Origin: Prevotella sp. DNF00663
GTDB lineage: Bacteria > Bacteroidota > Bacteroidia > Bacteroidales > Bacteroidaceae
Direction of reading: 5' to 3'
Length of the DNA: 64,000 bases
Assembly: GCF_001553265.1 (NCBI RefSeq)
Contig: NZ_KQ960663.1
Span: forward strand, 964-64,963
This document shows, one piece after another, positions 44,701 to 52,355 of this stretch. The notes under the pieces are model-generated. The model was not told where the DNA came from and did no database searches. It saw only the letters and a list, made by a program, of their open reading frames with translations. Numbering within the stretch: position 1 is the stretch's first letter; each line of letters begins with the position of its first letter. The position numbers and the translations under genes were made by a program.

Positions 44701-44976
44701 CAATTTTTCGAAACATGGCTTAGATCGCATGGTAATTTGAAAAGTCAAGCTGGAGACGTTATTGATAAAATAGTGAAACCTGTAATTTCCGATGGGGCAT
44801 GCCGTTCATTGATTCTGCAAAACAAAGATTTTTATATGGATTTAATAAATACAGCAGGGGATGATGCTTATGAATTGAAAAAGAGTCTCCGAAACCTCAT
44901 ACAAAAAGATTCAGATCCGCAATTGGTTAAATTTGTCAATTCGATAGATTCAGTACCTGAGGTTGAAACCGCGTAA
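41722..44976 (+). CDS. KAP-family P-loop NTPase, membrane-anchored
   Basis: This 1084-residue protein has Walker A GIWGSGKS (61-68), two transmembrane helices inserted between the Walker motifs (about 155-178 and 186-207), and Walker B LVLVFDNMDRLP (268-279). This is the signature topology of KAP NTPases. The remaining ~750 residues are helical and AT-rich-encoded with no motif that I recognise. KAP proteins include PifA, which excludes phage T7 from F-plasmid hosts, and the family is enriched in mobile elements and defence loci. It follows the DUF4143 ATPase by 16 bp and converges on mobC. A phage- or plasmid-exclusion role is the leading inference, not shown. Confidence 0.85.
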   Translation: METKLQSKQQYPRFIQNKPCGIDKFDGGSQERLAKTIARHFCQNDSLDEECTLPRIIGIEGIWGSGKSNVVKMLERELSDDYYFFEYDAWGHQEDLQRRSILELLTSKLIDDGILSGNATIKVKGGGTKTVSWSEKLKYLLARKTETVTEKYPLISNGMVAAFLVAVLTPIFTFIAYAVKPTPTTWWFSLLSIIIAALPVLIALCVWKWAYSKDHKYGWSYMLAIYQDKVEKDVCYETLSEDEPTVYEFKTWMQDISDFIKEKGQRKLVLVFDNMDRLPAEKVKELWSSIHTFFADSGFENVWAVIPFDETHLACAFGDETDEQTKQLTKYFINKTFPIVYRVAPPVITDYRSIFNKLFVEAFGETENEAKETINRIFRLVNPNANVREIISYINEMVALKQEWCNEILMINIALFCLKKTDILANPVEQILSGDYLNGIQTIINNDLQTQREIAALVYGVDVEDARQIPLKKYIEGCINGEEDHDINQYAETNKQFDTVLEEVIQCMDNALIDKIIHCLHKLTRKSDVILRVWQRIAQLKLKESIEKQVFPVEYQELLLHLDTESQNHVIAQLYKKIVRFNDFNGGDYFKTLDAIDRFIAQNKLACDFTSLIEAKTVKPNTFIDYIQAANATDAAYRDNATTKAYKYYQVATNSEALDNYLANLLPDNFDHADIVKTLKDNSTYTFPTLLQAITNCIDEQNVNKDNIGAIFTTYRLLASDEERPLPVTLDSTYINQLHSELETDGRNIKESGYYDLVAMQLAHGHSVSLIEGGDIKYVAELMDYYVDHGDLLVNSVGWNIPLLNETLQYMVNHKLGYKLLLSDILPQFEDIKNRIGVTDEVFIEHLAEWNTDLDKYITKNNIKDVIPDASFYDLTTKISNVLTDHINKIAFEALSEISVDTLYAQRTAHTSYYWFVAIKHLLAKIKSLPDNLTEFGKKILMDIASGTQSLNPFPNCFKNIVERLDKRKIKSTVTDIRNDFCIGKKTINAIKFQFFETWLRSHGNLKSQAGDVIDKIVKPVISDGACRSLILQNKDFYMDLINTAGDDAYELKKSLRNLIQKDSDPQLVKFVNSIDSVPEVETA

Positions 44977-44982
44977 GTATTT

Positions 44983-45113
44983 GTCTAACAAGTCCGAATT
45001 TTACGATTTTACCCGTCAGAACTGAAGTGCCCCCCAAAAAAATTGTATCCAACTTTTGGGGGTCACTTCAAACTTCGATAGGGATAATTTTCAATTTTGG
45101 GGACTTGTTAGAC
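44983..45113. repeat. Nested inverted repeats at the cargo/mobC boundary
   Basis: An outer 13-bp perfect inverted repeat, GTCTAACAAGTCC/GGACTTGTTAGAC (44983-44995 and 45101-45113), includes the mobC stop codon. Inside it lies a 48-bp hairpin with arms TGAAGTG…CCCCAAAA and TTTTGGGGGTCACTTCA (45023-45070). The inner sequence resembles IS3-type insertion-sequence ends placed head to head. No T-run follows either arm, so a simple terminator is less likely, although the genes converge here. Confidence 0.55.
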
Positions 45114-47126
45114 AGTCTCATTATCTGGTAGCAGTTTACACAGCACCGGATCGTTTTTGATACGCTCCAGTTCCTCCTGCACAATCTGCTTCACCTCTTC
45201 CTTGATGCGCCGGTAGTTCGCCTGCACCGTTTCCTTCATGCGGTCGTTGCCGTCCTCGTCCGTGAAGTTTGTAATGACGGGAATTTTCTTGTAGGCACTT
45301 TCTTCCCGTTTCACCTTTTCGGCATCCACCACAATCTCGCAATGAAAAATCTTCTGCTCGATACGCTCGTTGAAGTTGTCGGATACAGAACCGACAAACA
45401 TTCCCTGCGTAAGCCCGGAAATCTTACTCGGTGGAATGAGCGCGTCCATCTGCGTGTTGATGGAGGTGGAAACATCCTGCCGGTTGATGGAGATGGACTG
45501 CCGTTTCTGCAACACCTTACCGAACCGCTCGGAGAGCGTCTTGGCTGTTTCCCCCACCACCTGACCGGAGAAAATATTGCCGACAGTGTTCATCACCACT
45601 TTCGCCTCTTTGTCCCCGTAGTCACGCACTAACTGGCTGAAATCCTGAAAGCCCAGACACACGGCAACCTTGTTGCTTCGGGCGGTAGCTATAAGATTGT
45701 CCAACCCTTTGAAGTATATTGTGGGCAACTCGTCGATGATGACCGATGACTTCAGCATCCCCTTCTTGTTGATGAGCTTCACGATACGGGAATTATACAG
45801 ACCGAGTGCCGCACCGTAGATATTCTGACGGTCGGGATTGTTACCCACGCAGAGGATTTTCGGCTCTTCGGGATTGTTGATGTCCAGCGTAAACTCGCTG
45901 TCTGACATCACCCAGTAGAGCTGCGGTGAAATCATCCTCGAAAGCGGGATTTTTGCCGACGCTATCTGACCCATGAGCTGCTCCGCAGCCCCTCCAAGCC
46001 ACGCATCCATGAACGGCGAAAGGTAGTTCTCCAGCTCCGGATAAGAGGTCAGTATCGGAAATATATCCTCGTAACGGCGGTTCAGAAACTCGATAGCATG
46101 GGGAAACGTGCAAAACTTCCCGTTCTGATAGATTTTGAGATACCAGATAATACTGGCAAACAGAATGATAGGTGACTCCACGAAGAAGTCGCCCTGCTTT
46201 TGCACCCACGTTTTATTGAGGTTGAGCATTATTGTGTAGGCACTCTCATAGGCATCCGTAATATCTTCCATAAAATCCGGGTGAATGGGATTGCACCGAT
46301 GAGAGCGTCGCGGGTCGTCGAAGTTGATCACATAGAACTTCGGCTTTACCTTGTAGCCGTCCGGGTGGTTCAGCAAATGGTTGTAGGCAATAGTAGATAG
46401 GTCGGGATACTTGAAATCGTAGATGTATTGACTAAAGCCCTTTTCAATCTGTTGCTTGATAAAATTGTTTACCACGGCATAGGACTTGCCGCTGCCCGGC
46501 GTACCCAACACGATGGACGCACGGAAGGGATTAACTACATTGATCCAACCGTTGTTCCAGCGTTTCCTGTAATAGAAACGTGTCGGCAGATTGACCGAAT
46601 ACTCGCTTTCGATAAGCCTCGTTTCCTGCATGAAACTCTCGTTCTCGTTGTTGAAAACATCCTCCATCAAATTGTGTTTCAACAGGCGGCTCATCCACAG
46701 ACCACCCATCAACAGGCAGACATAGCCCGTTCCAATGGTAAGGACATACAGTCCCGTCACCGCTTCAAGCGGCAGCGGCAGGGGCAGCAACCACCAGTTC
46801 AGGAAAAACAGCACGAACCCGACGGCAAATGCTGTCCAGATTCTCCCCCAAGTGATTTTCTCACCCTTGACACCCTTCGTACCCAGACAGGACAAGGCAA
46901 GCAAAAGGACGGAAAACAGCTTCGTGTAGAGAATGGAATGGAACAGCCCCGCCGTGCGGTCGAAGTTCAGAAGGATTTTGTCCACCACGCCGATGTTCAC
47001 GCCCCACAGCCGGATGGCTTCGTAGCAGAACCAGTACACGTTCATGACCACTAAAATGATACTCACGGCACGCAGAAAATCCATGATTTTCGCCAATGCC
47101 CTCAAATCGTCTTCTTGTTGTGACAT
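45108..47126 (-). CDS. mobC: MobC, VirD4/TraG-type coupling protein
   Basis: The 672-residue type IV coupling protein has four predicted membrane helices near the N-terminus (about 16-40, 62-82, 96-115 and 122-145). Walker A GTPGSGKS lies at 208-215, with Walker B near VIIDELPTIYF and the following TARSNKVAVCLGFQD motif. It brings the relaxosome to the mating channel and powers DNA transfer. It is the last gene of the leftward mobA-mobB-mobC operon, 30 bp after mobB. Confidence 0.93.
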   Translation of the reverse strand: MSQQEDDLRALAKIMDFLRAVSIILVVMNVYWFCYEAIRLWGVNIGVVDKILLNFDRTAGLFHSILYTKLFSVLLLALSCLGTKGVKGEKITWGRIWTAFAVGFVLFFLNWWLLPLPLPLEAVTGLYVLTIGTGYVCLLMGGLWMSRLLKHNLMEDVFNNENESFMQETRLIESEYSVNLPTRFYYRKRWNNGWINVVNPFRASIVLGTPGSGKSYAVVNNFIKQQIEKGFSQYIYDFKYPDLSTIAYNHLLNHPDGYKVKPKFYVINFDDPRRSHRCNPIHPDFMEDITDAYESAYTIMLNLNKTWVQKQGDFFVESPIILFASIIWYLKIYQNGKFCTFPHAIEFLNRRYEDIFPILTSYPELENYLSPFMDAWLGGAAEQLMGQIASAKIPLSRMISPQLYWVMSDSEFTLDINNPEEPKILCVGNNPDRQNIYGAALGLYNSRIVKLINKKGMLKSSVIIDELPTIYFKGLDNLIATARSNKVAVCLGFQDFSQLVRDYGDKEAKVVMNTVGNIFSGQVVGETAKTLSERFGKVLQKRQSISINRQDVSTSINTQMDALIPPSKISGLTQGMFVGSVSDNFNERIEQKIFHCEIVVDAEKVKREESAYKKIPVITNFTDEDGNDRMKETVQANYRRIKEEVKQIVQEELERIKNDPVLCKLLPDNETV

Positions 47127-47156
47127 ACATTGATTTTTTAATTGTTGATACTCTGA

Positions 47157-48404
47157 TTACATACCCAAGCCCTTGCGTTTTTTCTTCTTTTTGCGCTTCA
47201 TCGCCCGGATGAAAGCCTCTTCCTCGGCATCTACCGCCGGACCTTCGGGAGTGAGCAAGCCCATACCGCCCGATATATCTTCACTGTCGTAGGCGGTCTG
47301 CCCGTGTGCCTTGTCCGCAGCATCCACAGGGATGGATAGCGGTATCGGCGGTTGTCCGGCGTATGGCAGGGTGAAGTGTTCCTGCAAGGCATTCGCCGAA
47401 AGCTCCTTACCCATGCGCGAACCGTTCAGCACGCATCCCGTGCGGTGGTCGATGAAGGTAGCCCCATAGATGCGCCCTTCCTCTGTGTAGCGCAGTACGG
47501 TGTCGATGCCCTTCTCTTTGAGTTGGGATACAAATTTGTCCTTGTCATAAGTGCCTTGCAGCACGGAAAGGACGGTGCGTTTCGTCATGTCTGCCAGTTT
47601 CCTATCCTTGATTTCCGATTTGGAACGGACAAACTTCTTCTGTACGGCTTCATAGCCTGCGGACTTCCCGAAAAGCGAGGATTTGAACGGGTTGCCCACC
47701 TTGTTACCCTTGTCGTCCGTGACGGAATAGACCAGCCCGTGATACTCCCGTCCGCGCACGTTGCCCCTCGCTTCCTCCACCGTCATATTATATAAGGAAA
47801 GGAGCGCACGGTATTCGCCCATCGTCTGGAAACGGTACTGCCCATTCAGAGCCTTCACGGTGTTGCCTACCTGCTTCTTCACATCACCTGCCGATGCGGC
47901 CACCTTGCGCAACGGATTATCCAATCTCTGATTTTTACGTTCTGCCGGATGCAATCCGTACTTCTGTTCCAGTTCCCTGCGGATACGGTCGCTGCGGCGG
48001 TAGAGAAAATCCCGGTTGAGCCTTTTCCCGTTCTCGTCCACGTTGACCGTCACGATGTGCAGGTGGTGGCGGTCGATGTCCTCGTGCTTGAATACAAGAT
48101 AAGGCTGGTTTCCGAAACCGAGTTTTTCCAGATACTCGCGGGCGATATTCTGCAACTCAATATCGGTCAGCACATCCTCCGGGTGCGGGTTGAGAGAGAT
48201 ATGCACCACCGGCTTCTCGATCTTCATCTGCGGTGGCAGGAAGGTGAGAAAACCCTCCATCGCCTTGCCTATGTCCACCGTTCCCGAACCGTCATTGTAG
48301 ATGCGGTTGGTGGTGAGAAGCCGCCCCTGCGCCTCGTTAATCTTCTCCCCGTTGTAGGCAATCGCGCCGTACAACGAACTTCCTACACTGATTTTTGCGA
48401 CCAT
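47157..48404 (-). CDS. mobB: MobB, relaxase
   Basis: The 415-residue relaxase of the Bacteroides MobB type (MOBP-like) nicks oriT and leads the transferred strand. The metal-binding His cluster DRHHLHIVTVNVD has His113, His114 and His116, the usual HxH/HUH arrangement. The N-terminal MVAKISVGSSLYGAIAYN contains the Tyr candidates (Tyr12, Tyr17) for strand cleavage. The C-terminal half is basic and ends in a Lys-rich tail. It overlaps mobA by 22 bp and is translationally coupled to it. Confidence 0.92.
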   Translation of the reverse strand: MVAKISVGSSLYGAIAYNGEKINEAQGRLLTTNRIYNDGSGTVDIGKAMEGFLTFLPPQMKIEKPVVHISLNPHPEDVLTDIELQNIAREYLEKLGFGNQPYLVFKHEDIDRHHLHIVTVNVDENGKRLNRDFLYRRSDRIRRELEQKYGLHPAERKNQRLDNPLRKVAASAGDVKKQVGNTVKALNGQYRFQTMGEYRALLSLYNMTVEEARGNVRGREYHGLVYSVTDDKGNKVGNPFKSSLFGKSAGYEAVQKKFVRSKSEIKDRKLADMTKRTVLSVLQGTYDKDKFVSQLKEKGIDTVLRYTEEGRIYGATFIDHRTGCVLNGSRMGKELSANALQEHFTLPYAGQPPIPLSIPVDAADKAHGQTAYDSEDISGGMGLLTPEGPAVDAEEEAFIRAMKRKKKKKRKGLGM

Positions 48405-48811
48405 TTTGCCTCCATTTCCCTTGAAAGTTCCACAATCCGGCGGCTCAGTTTCACGAGTTCGACGGTGTGTTGCTCTAATTTGTAGAGCAACGCCATCGCC
48501 TTTTTCTCTGAAAAATGCAGCCTCAGTTCCTTCACGACTTGGTTGTAATTCGTACCCACGGCACGGAATTGTGCATGAAAATCCGACAGTTTGGTGTAAT
48601 AGTCCACCAACGTCTTGTCCACCTTCAGCACCTTGAACGGTTGCCCGAAGAAGTGCGCTTTGAGGAAAACAGACCGTGCATAGACACCCGATTTTCCGAA
48701 CATGGCGAGGAAACGGTTGTGTTCCTCCTCGTTGAAACGGACGGTGTACCGGTACACCGCCGGATCAAGTTTGGGATTTCTCCCTGATTTGCTTTTCCTT
48801 TTCTCTTTCAT
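48383..48811 (-). CDS. mobA: MobA, relaxosome accessory protein
   Basis: The 142-residue basic protein has a Lys/Arg-rich start (KEKRKSKSGRNPKLD). A ribbon-helix-helix-like segment (YRYTVRFNEEEHNRFLAMF) and a helical tail with NYNQVVKELRLHF follow. Accessory proteins of this type bind oriT and recruit the relaxase. The start codon is preceded by the leader motif CTAAATCCAAAGTA. It is the first gene of the leftward mob operon, with a candidate promoter near 49080. Confidence 0.9.
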   Translation of the reverse strand: MKEKRKSKSGRNPKLDPAVYRYTVRFNEEEHNRFLAMFGKSGVYARSVFLKAHFFGQPFKVLKVDKTLVDYYTKLSDFHAQFRAVGTNYNQVVKELRLHFSEKKAMALLYKLEQHTVELVKLSRRIVELSREMEAKWSQKSV

Positions 48812-48813
48812 AT

Positions 48814-48827
48814 TACTTTGGATTTAG
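48814..48827 (-). promoter_or_regulatory. Leader motif CTAAATCCAAAGTA before mobA
   Basis: Read on the minus strand, this is the same 14-mer that precedes the DUF1896 gene at 16260 and is exactly complementary to rteR bases 16171-16184. It ends 2 bp before the mobA ATG. Confidence 0.6.
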
Positions 48828-49520
48828 CGGATTGACGGCATAAGCCGCCGCTTCGGATTACAGCACCGCAGTTCTGAAAGGCTTCCCGACTTCGGAGGGA
48901 AAGCCCGCCCCCTGCAAGGGCAAGTGCTTTTCGTGGCTGCTCAAAATATTTTGAGCGGCTGAAAAGACATCTTGCTATGTTCAGGTGAACATAAAAATCC
49001 GTCAGGGGACGGATTGGGAAAATACCTTTCAGGACTCCGGGCCGCGCGTCATCGGCGAACCCTGCTGTCCGGGTGCAAAGTTACGCCCTTAAAGCGGTAT
49101 CGGACAGATGCTTGACCCGGTCAATGACTGCCAACCGGCGCAACGTGCCGCCACTTGCCGGAGAAGTGATACAGGTTCCAAAATATACTTGTTTATTTGC
49201 AGCATGATTCAAGAAACGAACGATTTGAAGATATGATAAACGGAACATTCAAATACCCGGAAATCCGCTTCTTCGGATACTTGCCGAAACGGATACCCGA
49301 ACCGTCGGAAACCCGGTTCTCCGACAATTCGGTGACGTATGGATTCAATGACTTCATGACGCAATGTCGTCAATCACCATTTGTCCGACGCACCGCTTCA
49401 CCACAGAACCGGATACGCGACGACCCGCCTGCGTGTGTAGTCACGGAAGCGGATGGTGCGACAGCCAAATCCGTATGGAAACAGAAAAACAAATCATCAA
49501 CAATTAAAATAAATGGAACT
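48828..49520. other. oriT: mob-tra intergenic region: oriT and divergent promoters
   Basis: This ~690-bp gap between divergent mobA and traA contains three perfect hairpins: CTCAAAATATTTTGAG (48940-48955), ATGTTCAGGTGAACAT (48977-48992) and AATCCGTC/GACGGATT (48996-49015). It also holds a G+C-rich segment. Inverted repeats beside mobA are the expected form of oriT, and CTnDOT has oriT near its mob genes. A minus-strand promoter is at 49076-49083. A frame opening at 49197 runs in phase into traA, but I see no support for it. The tra promoter is not clearly recognisable (TTTATTTG at about 49189 is one mismatch off). Confidence 0.6.
49076..49083 (-). promoter_or_regulatory. Candidate mob operon promoter, also an exact att-core match
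   Basis: On the minus strand TAACTTTG is a perfect -7 element, 265 bp before mobA, with no clear -33. The surrounding 10-mer GTAACTTTGC (49075-49084) is identical to the attL core at 8801-8810. In CTnDOT the mob operon needs excision proteins for activation. Confidence 0.5.
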
Positions 49521-50282
49521 ATGAGTAAGGAAATCTTCGTTGCATTCGCAACACAGAAAGGTGGCATCGGCAAATCCACTGTCACGGCACTTGCCGCCAG
49601 CTACCTGCACAACGTGAAAGGCTACAATGTCGCCGTCGTGGACTGCGACGACCCGCAGCACAGCATCCACGGGCTGCGCGAACACGAAATGGGGCTTATC
49701 GACAGCAGCACCTACTTCAAGGCTCTCGCTTGCGACCATTTCCGCCGGATCAAAAAGAACGCCTACACCATCGTCAAAAGCAATGCGGTGAACGCCCTCG
49801 ACGATGCCGAGAGGATGATTGCCACTGAGGACGTGAAACCCGACGTGGTGTTCTTCGACATGCCCGGCACACTCCGAAGCAACGGCGTGATAAAGACGCT
49901 CTCGCAGATGGACTACATTTTCACTCCGCTGAGTGCCGACCGCTTTGTCGTGGAGAGTACCCTGAAATTCGTCACGATGTTCCGCGACAGGCTGATGACT
50001 ACCGGACAGGCGAAAACAAAGGGGCTGCATCTGTTCTGGACGATGGTGGACGGCAGGGAGAGGAACGACTTGTACGGCATCTACGAGGAAGTGATAGCCG
50101 AAATGGGCTTTCCGGTACTTTCCACCCGCTTGCCCGACAGCAAGAAGTTCCGCCGTGACCTTTCGGAAGAGCGCAAGAGCGTTTTCCGCTCCACCATCTT
50201 CCCGATGGACACGGCACTGCTGAAAGGGAGTGGCATCCGGGAGTTTTCCGAAGAGATAAGCGACATCATCAGACCGCAGTGA
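49521..50282 (+). CDS. traA: TraA, ParA-like ATPase
   Basis: The 253-residue Walker-type ATPase starts MSKEIFVAFATQKGGIGKST with a deviant Walker A KGGIGKS. It continues with VVDCDDPQHS (Walker A') and VVFFDMPGTLRS (Walker B). It is the first gene of the tra operon of CTnDOT-type elements, like ParA/MinD proteins in position and type. The ATG at 49521 was chosen because it starts the conserved fold; the in-frame upstream extension to 49197 lacks any recognisable domain. The stop overlaps the traB start region. Confidence 0.9.
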   Translation: MSKEIFVAFATQKGGIGKSTVTALAASYLHNVKGYNVAVVDCDDPQHSIHGLREHEMGLIDSSTYFKALACDHFRRIKKNAYTIVKSNAVNALDDAERMIATEDVKPDVVFFDMPGTLRSNGVIKTLSQMDYIFTPLSADRFVVESTLKFVTMFRDRLMTTGQAKTKGLHLFWTMVDGRERNDLYGIYEEVIAEMGFPVLSTRLPDSKKFRRDLSEERKSVFRSTIFPMDTALLKGSGIREFSEEISDIIRPQ

Positions 50283-50284
50283 GC

Positions 50285-50725
50285 ATGGGCAGCAGGAAAG
50301 TGAACACGGAAGGCATCGACGAGGAACTGCTGTTAGCCTCCATCGGGCGGCGCACACAGGACGGGACACTGCGCCCCGCACAGGAAGTACCCGCAGCTGC
50401 ACCGACCGAAGAGGACACCGCCGCACCGGAACCATCTCCTGTGCAACCCGTAACACGGGAAAAAGCGCAGAGGGAAAGTGGACGCCGGAAAAGGCAGGAC
50501 GAGGACTACAACGAGCTATTCCTGCGCCGCAACGAGATAAAGACCCGCCAATGTGTCTATATCAGCCGTGACGTCCACGGCAAGATCCTCAGAATCGTGA
50601 ACGACATCGCCGGAGGGGAAATCTCAGTAGGCGGATATGTGGATACCGTGCTGCGCCAGCATCTGGAACAGCACAAGGAGAGAATCAACGAACTGTACAA
50701 GAAACAACGTGAAGATCTGATTTGA
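50285..50725 (+). CDS. traB: TraB, DUF3408 protein
   Basis: The 146-residue protein has a Pro/Glu-rich N-terminal half. Its DUF3408 C-terminal region contains QCVYISRDVHGKILRIVND and GGYVDTVLRQHLEQH, a predicted ribbon-helix-helix-like fold. By position it is TraB of CTnDOT, partner of the ParA-like TraA. ATG at 50285 is used; a GTG at 50279 overlaps the traA stop. It overlaps the traC leader. Confidence 0.85.
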   Translation: MGSRKVNTEGIDEELLLASIGRRTQDGTLRPAQEVPAAAPTEEDTAAPEPSPVQPVTREKAQRESGRRKRQDEDYNELFLRRNEIKTRQCVYISRDVHGKILRIVNDIAGGEISVGGYVDTVLRQHLEQHKERINELYKKQREDLI

Positions 50726-50727
50726 AA

Positions 50728-51081
50728 ATGGAAAAAGAAATGACACCGAATGAAAAAAGACCACAGCAAGACTGCGGAGGTATGTTTACCCAAGTGCAGG
50801 CGAGTGTGGAAATACTGTCGCCTGTCCCGGTAAGCGGCAAATGCAGTGAGAAGGACTATGAACGCCTGTTCATCCGCGACCCGGAAGTAAAGGCACGTGA
50901 GGGGAAGATGGCGTATGTGCGCCCGGAGTACCACGAGCGTATCATGCGTATCACCCGTGTAATCGGGCATGACCGGCTTACGCTGTCCGCTTACATCGAC
51001 CATGTGCTGACGCACCACTTCAACCAGTGCGAAGATGCGATAAAGAGCCTTTATGCCCGAAATTACAATTCAGTATTCTAA
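50728..51081 (+). CDS. traC: TraC, DUF3408 protein
   Basis: The 117-residue protein has the same C-terminal DUF3408 pattern as TraB (KMAYVRPEYHERIMRITRVIG, LSAYIDHVLTHHF). TraB, TraC and the DUF3408 protein at 25390 are one family. It lies 2 bp after traB. The function in conjugation is undefined; ParB-like cooperation with TraA is a possibility. Confidence 0.83.
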   Translation: MEKEMTPNEKRPQQDCGGMFTQVQASVEILSPVPVSGKCSEKDYERLFIRDPEVKAREGKMAYVRPEYHERIMRITRVIGHDRLTLSAYIDHVLTHHFNQCEDAIKSLYARNYNSVF

Positions 51082-51097
51082 CCAAAAACGGAAGGAT

Positions 51098-51826
51098 ATG
51101 AATTACACAATCAGCATGACAGACATTCTGCTGGCGGTATCGGTCGGCTGCAACCTCTGGTTCCTGTTCCTGCTCCTTTACGAGCGCATCATGGACACGC
51201 GGATTGTCCGCTTCTTCAAGGGCATTGTCGGATTATGGCGGTCACTGGACGGGAATGAGGCTAAACGCATAGCGGCACACGAGGAAGTCCCTGCGGAAAA
51301 GGCGGACATCATCGGCAAGAGCCGTTTCAGGATGGCATCCACCCGGACAACCGCTGCCATACCGACGCAAGAAGCCGCCACTATTGAAAAAGGCATTGAG
51401 CTGTCGGAGGAAGAGGCTACTTTTGACGACGGAAAAACGGGAAACGCATCCCGCCCGGCACAAGTCCCGGAGGAAAAACTCGATGAGACCTTCACGAGCA
51501 TACCGCCGGAGGAACTGGGATACGGGGACGACGAACCGGAAGAGGACGCCTCGGACACGCCACGGGCTTCGGGCAGCAGCTTTGACGAGATTGACGACGC
51601 CTGCAAGACCGCCAAAAACCCGGACGCGACACAGGCGGAACGTGAAAAGGCGGCTAAGGTGTTCACCGACATGGAGGGCACGGAGTTGTACGAGAAAATG
51701 ATGGAAGGCTCTTCGGAGATAGGCATCCGCATCAAGGGGCTTATCGAGATTCGGCTGAAGAAATCTGAAAAGGAGTTCGTCGTGCCGGACAACATCGAGG
51801 AGTTCGACATTCGCAACTATGTATGA
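51098..51826 (+). CDS. traD: TraD, membrane-anchored acidic protein
   Basis: The 242-residue protein has one N-terminal transmembrane helix (about 9-28: LLAVSVGCNLWFLFLLLY) and a long acidic cytoplasmic or periplasmic region rich in Glu/Asp. The C-terminal segment DATQAEREKAAKVFTDMEG…IKGLIEIRLKKSEKEF is conserved among ICE TraD proteins of this family. It is unrelated to F-plasmid TraD. The ATG at 51098 is used rather than 51053, which overlaps traC. Function not known. Confidence 0.82.
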   Translation: MNYTISMTDILLAVSVGCNLWFLFLLLYERIMDTRIVRFFKGIVGLWRSLDGNEAKRIAAHEEVPAEKADIIGKSRFRMASTRTTAAIPTQEAATIEKGIELSEEEATFDDGKTGNASRPAQVPEEKLDETFTSIPPEELGYGDDEPEEDASDTPRASGSSFDEIDDACKTAKNPDATQAEREKAAKVFTDMEGTELYEKMMEGSSEIGIRIKGLIEIRLKKSEKEFVVPDNIEEFDIRNYV

Positions 51827-51854
51827 CAACAATAAAAGAAATGAACATGAAAGA

Positions 51855-51947
51855 ATGACATCAACCCACGCGGCGAGGAAACGCAAGGCGCATCCCCATC
51901 CGCAACGGACACGCCCACGTCCGTGGAAACAAACGGGCATCCACTAA
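51855..51947 (+). CDS. Possible 30-residue basic peptide between traD and traE
   Basis: The small frame ATG…TAA has residues MTSTHAARKRKAHPHPQRTR followed by a short tail. It is extraordinarily rich in Arg, Lys, His and Pro and contains no acidic residue. It lies in the 200-bp gap between traD and traE on the coding strand, and its stop is part of the leader motif before traE. There is no homologue that I recognise, and it could be a chance frame. Confidence 0.25.
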   Translation: MTSTHAARKRKAHPHPQRTRPRPWKQTGIH

Positions 51948-51957
51948 AACCAAAGTA
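51941..51957 (+). promoter_or_regulatory. Leader motif (CCACTAAAACCAAAGTA) upstream of traE
   Basis: A variant of the RteR-complementary leader motif, 70 bp before the traE ATG, followed by AACAAAGTATCAACC. Confidence 0.45.
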
Positions 51958-52027
51958 AAGAAACAAAGTATCAACCGCCCGACAAAGGACCATCCACCCT
52001 TTTGACGGCAAAAAACAAGAACAGTTT

Positions 52028-52345
52028 ATGAACAAGAACATCTTGAAAAACAGAAAAGCAATCCTCTCCGCGGCACTTGTCATCGCCGCAACCGCCTCCG
52101 CTTTCGCGCAGGGAAACGGCATCGCGGGCATCAACGAAGCCACCTCTATGGTGAGTTCTTATTTCGACCCCGGAACTAAACTGATATACGCCATCGGTGC
52201 AGTCGTCGGGCTTATCGGGGGCGTAAAAGTGTACGGCAAGTTTTCATCGGGCGACCCCGACACCAGCAAGACAGCCGCCTCGTGGTTCGGCGCGTGCATC
52301 TTCCTGATTGTTGCCGCCACCATCCTGCGCTCATTCTTCCTTTAA
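52028..52345 (+). CDS. traE: TraE, DUF4134 small membrane protein
   Basis: The 105-residue protein has an N-terminal signal-like helix (AILSAALVIAATASAFAQG) and two further membrane helices (about 52-70 and 85-103). The small, two-helix form with cleavable signal resembles VirB2-type pilins, though DUF4134 has not been shown to be one. It is 10 bp before traF and cotranscribed. Confidence 0.88.
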   Translation: MNKNILKNRKAILSAALVIAATASAFAQGNGIAGINEATSMVSSYFDPGTKLIYAIGAVVGLIGGVKVYGKFSSGDPDTSKTAASWFGACIFLIVAATILRSFFL

Positions 52346-52355
52346 TAAATAATGT

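Noticed and set aside
49197..49520. N-terminal extension of TraA or separate gene
   Set aside because: The frame is open into traA but has no recognisable domain, runs through the expected promoter/oriT region, and TraA's conserved fold begins at 49521.
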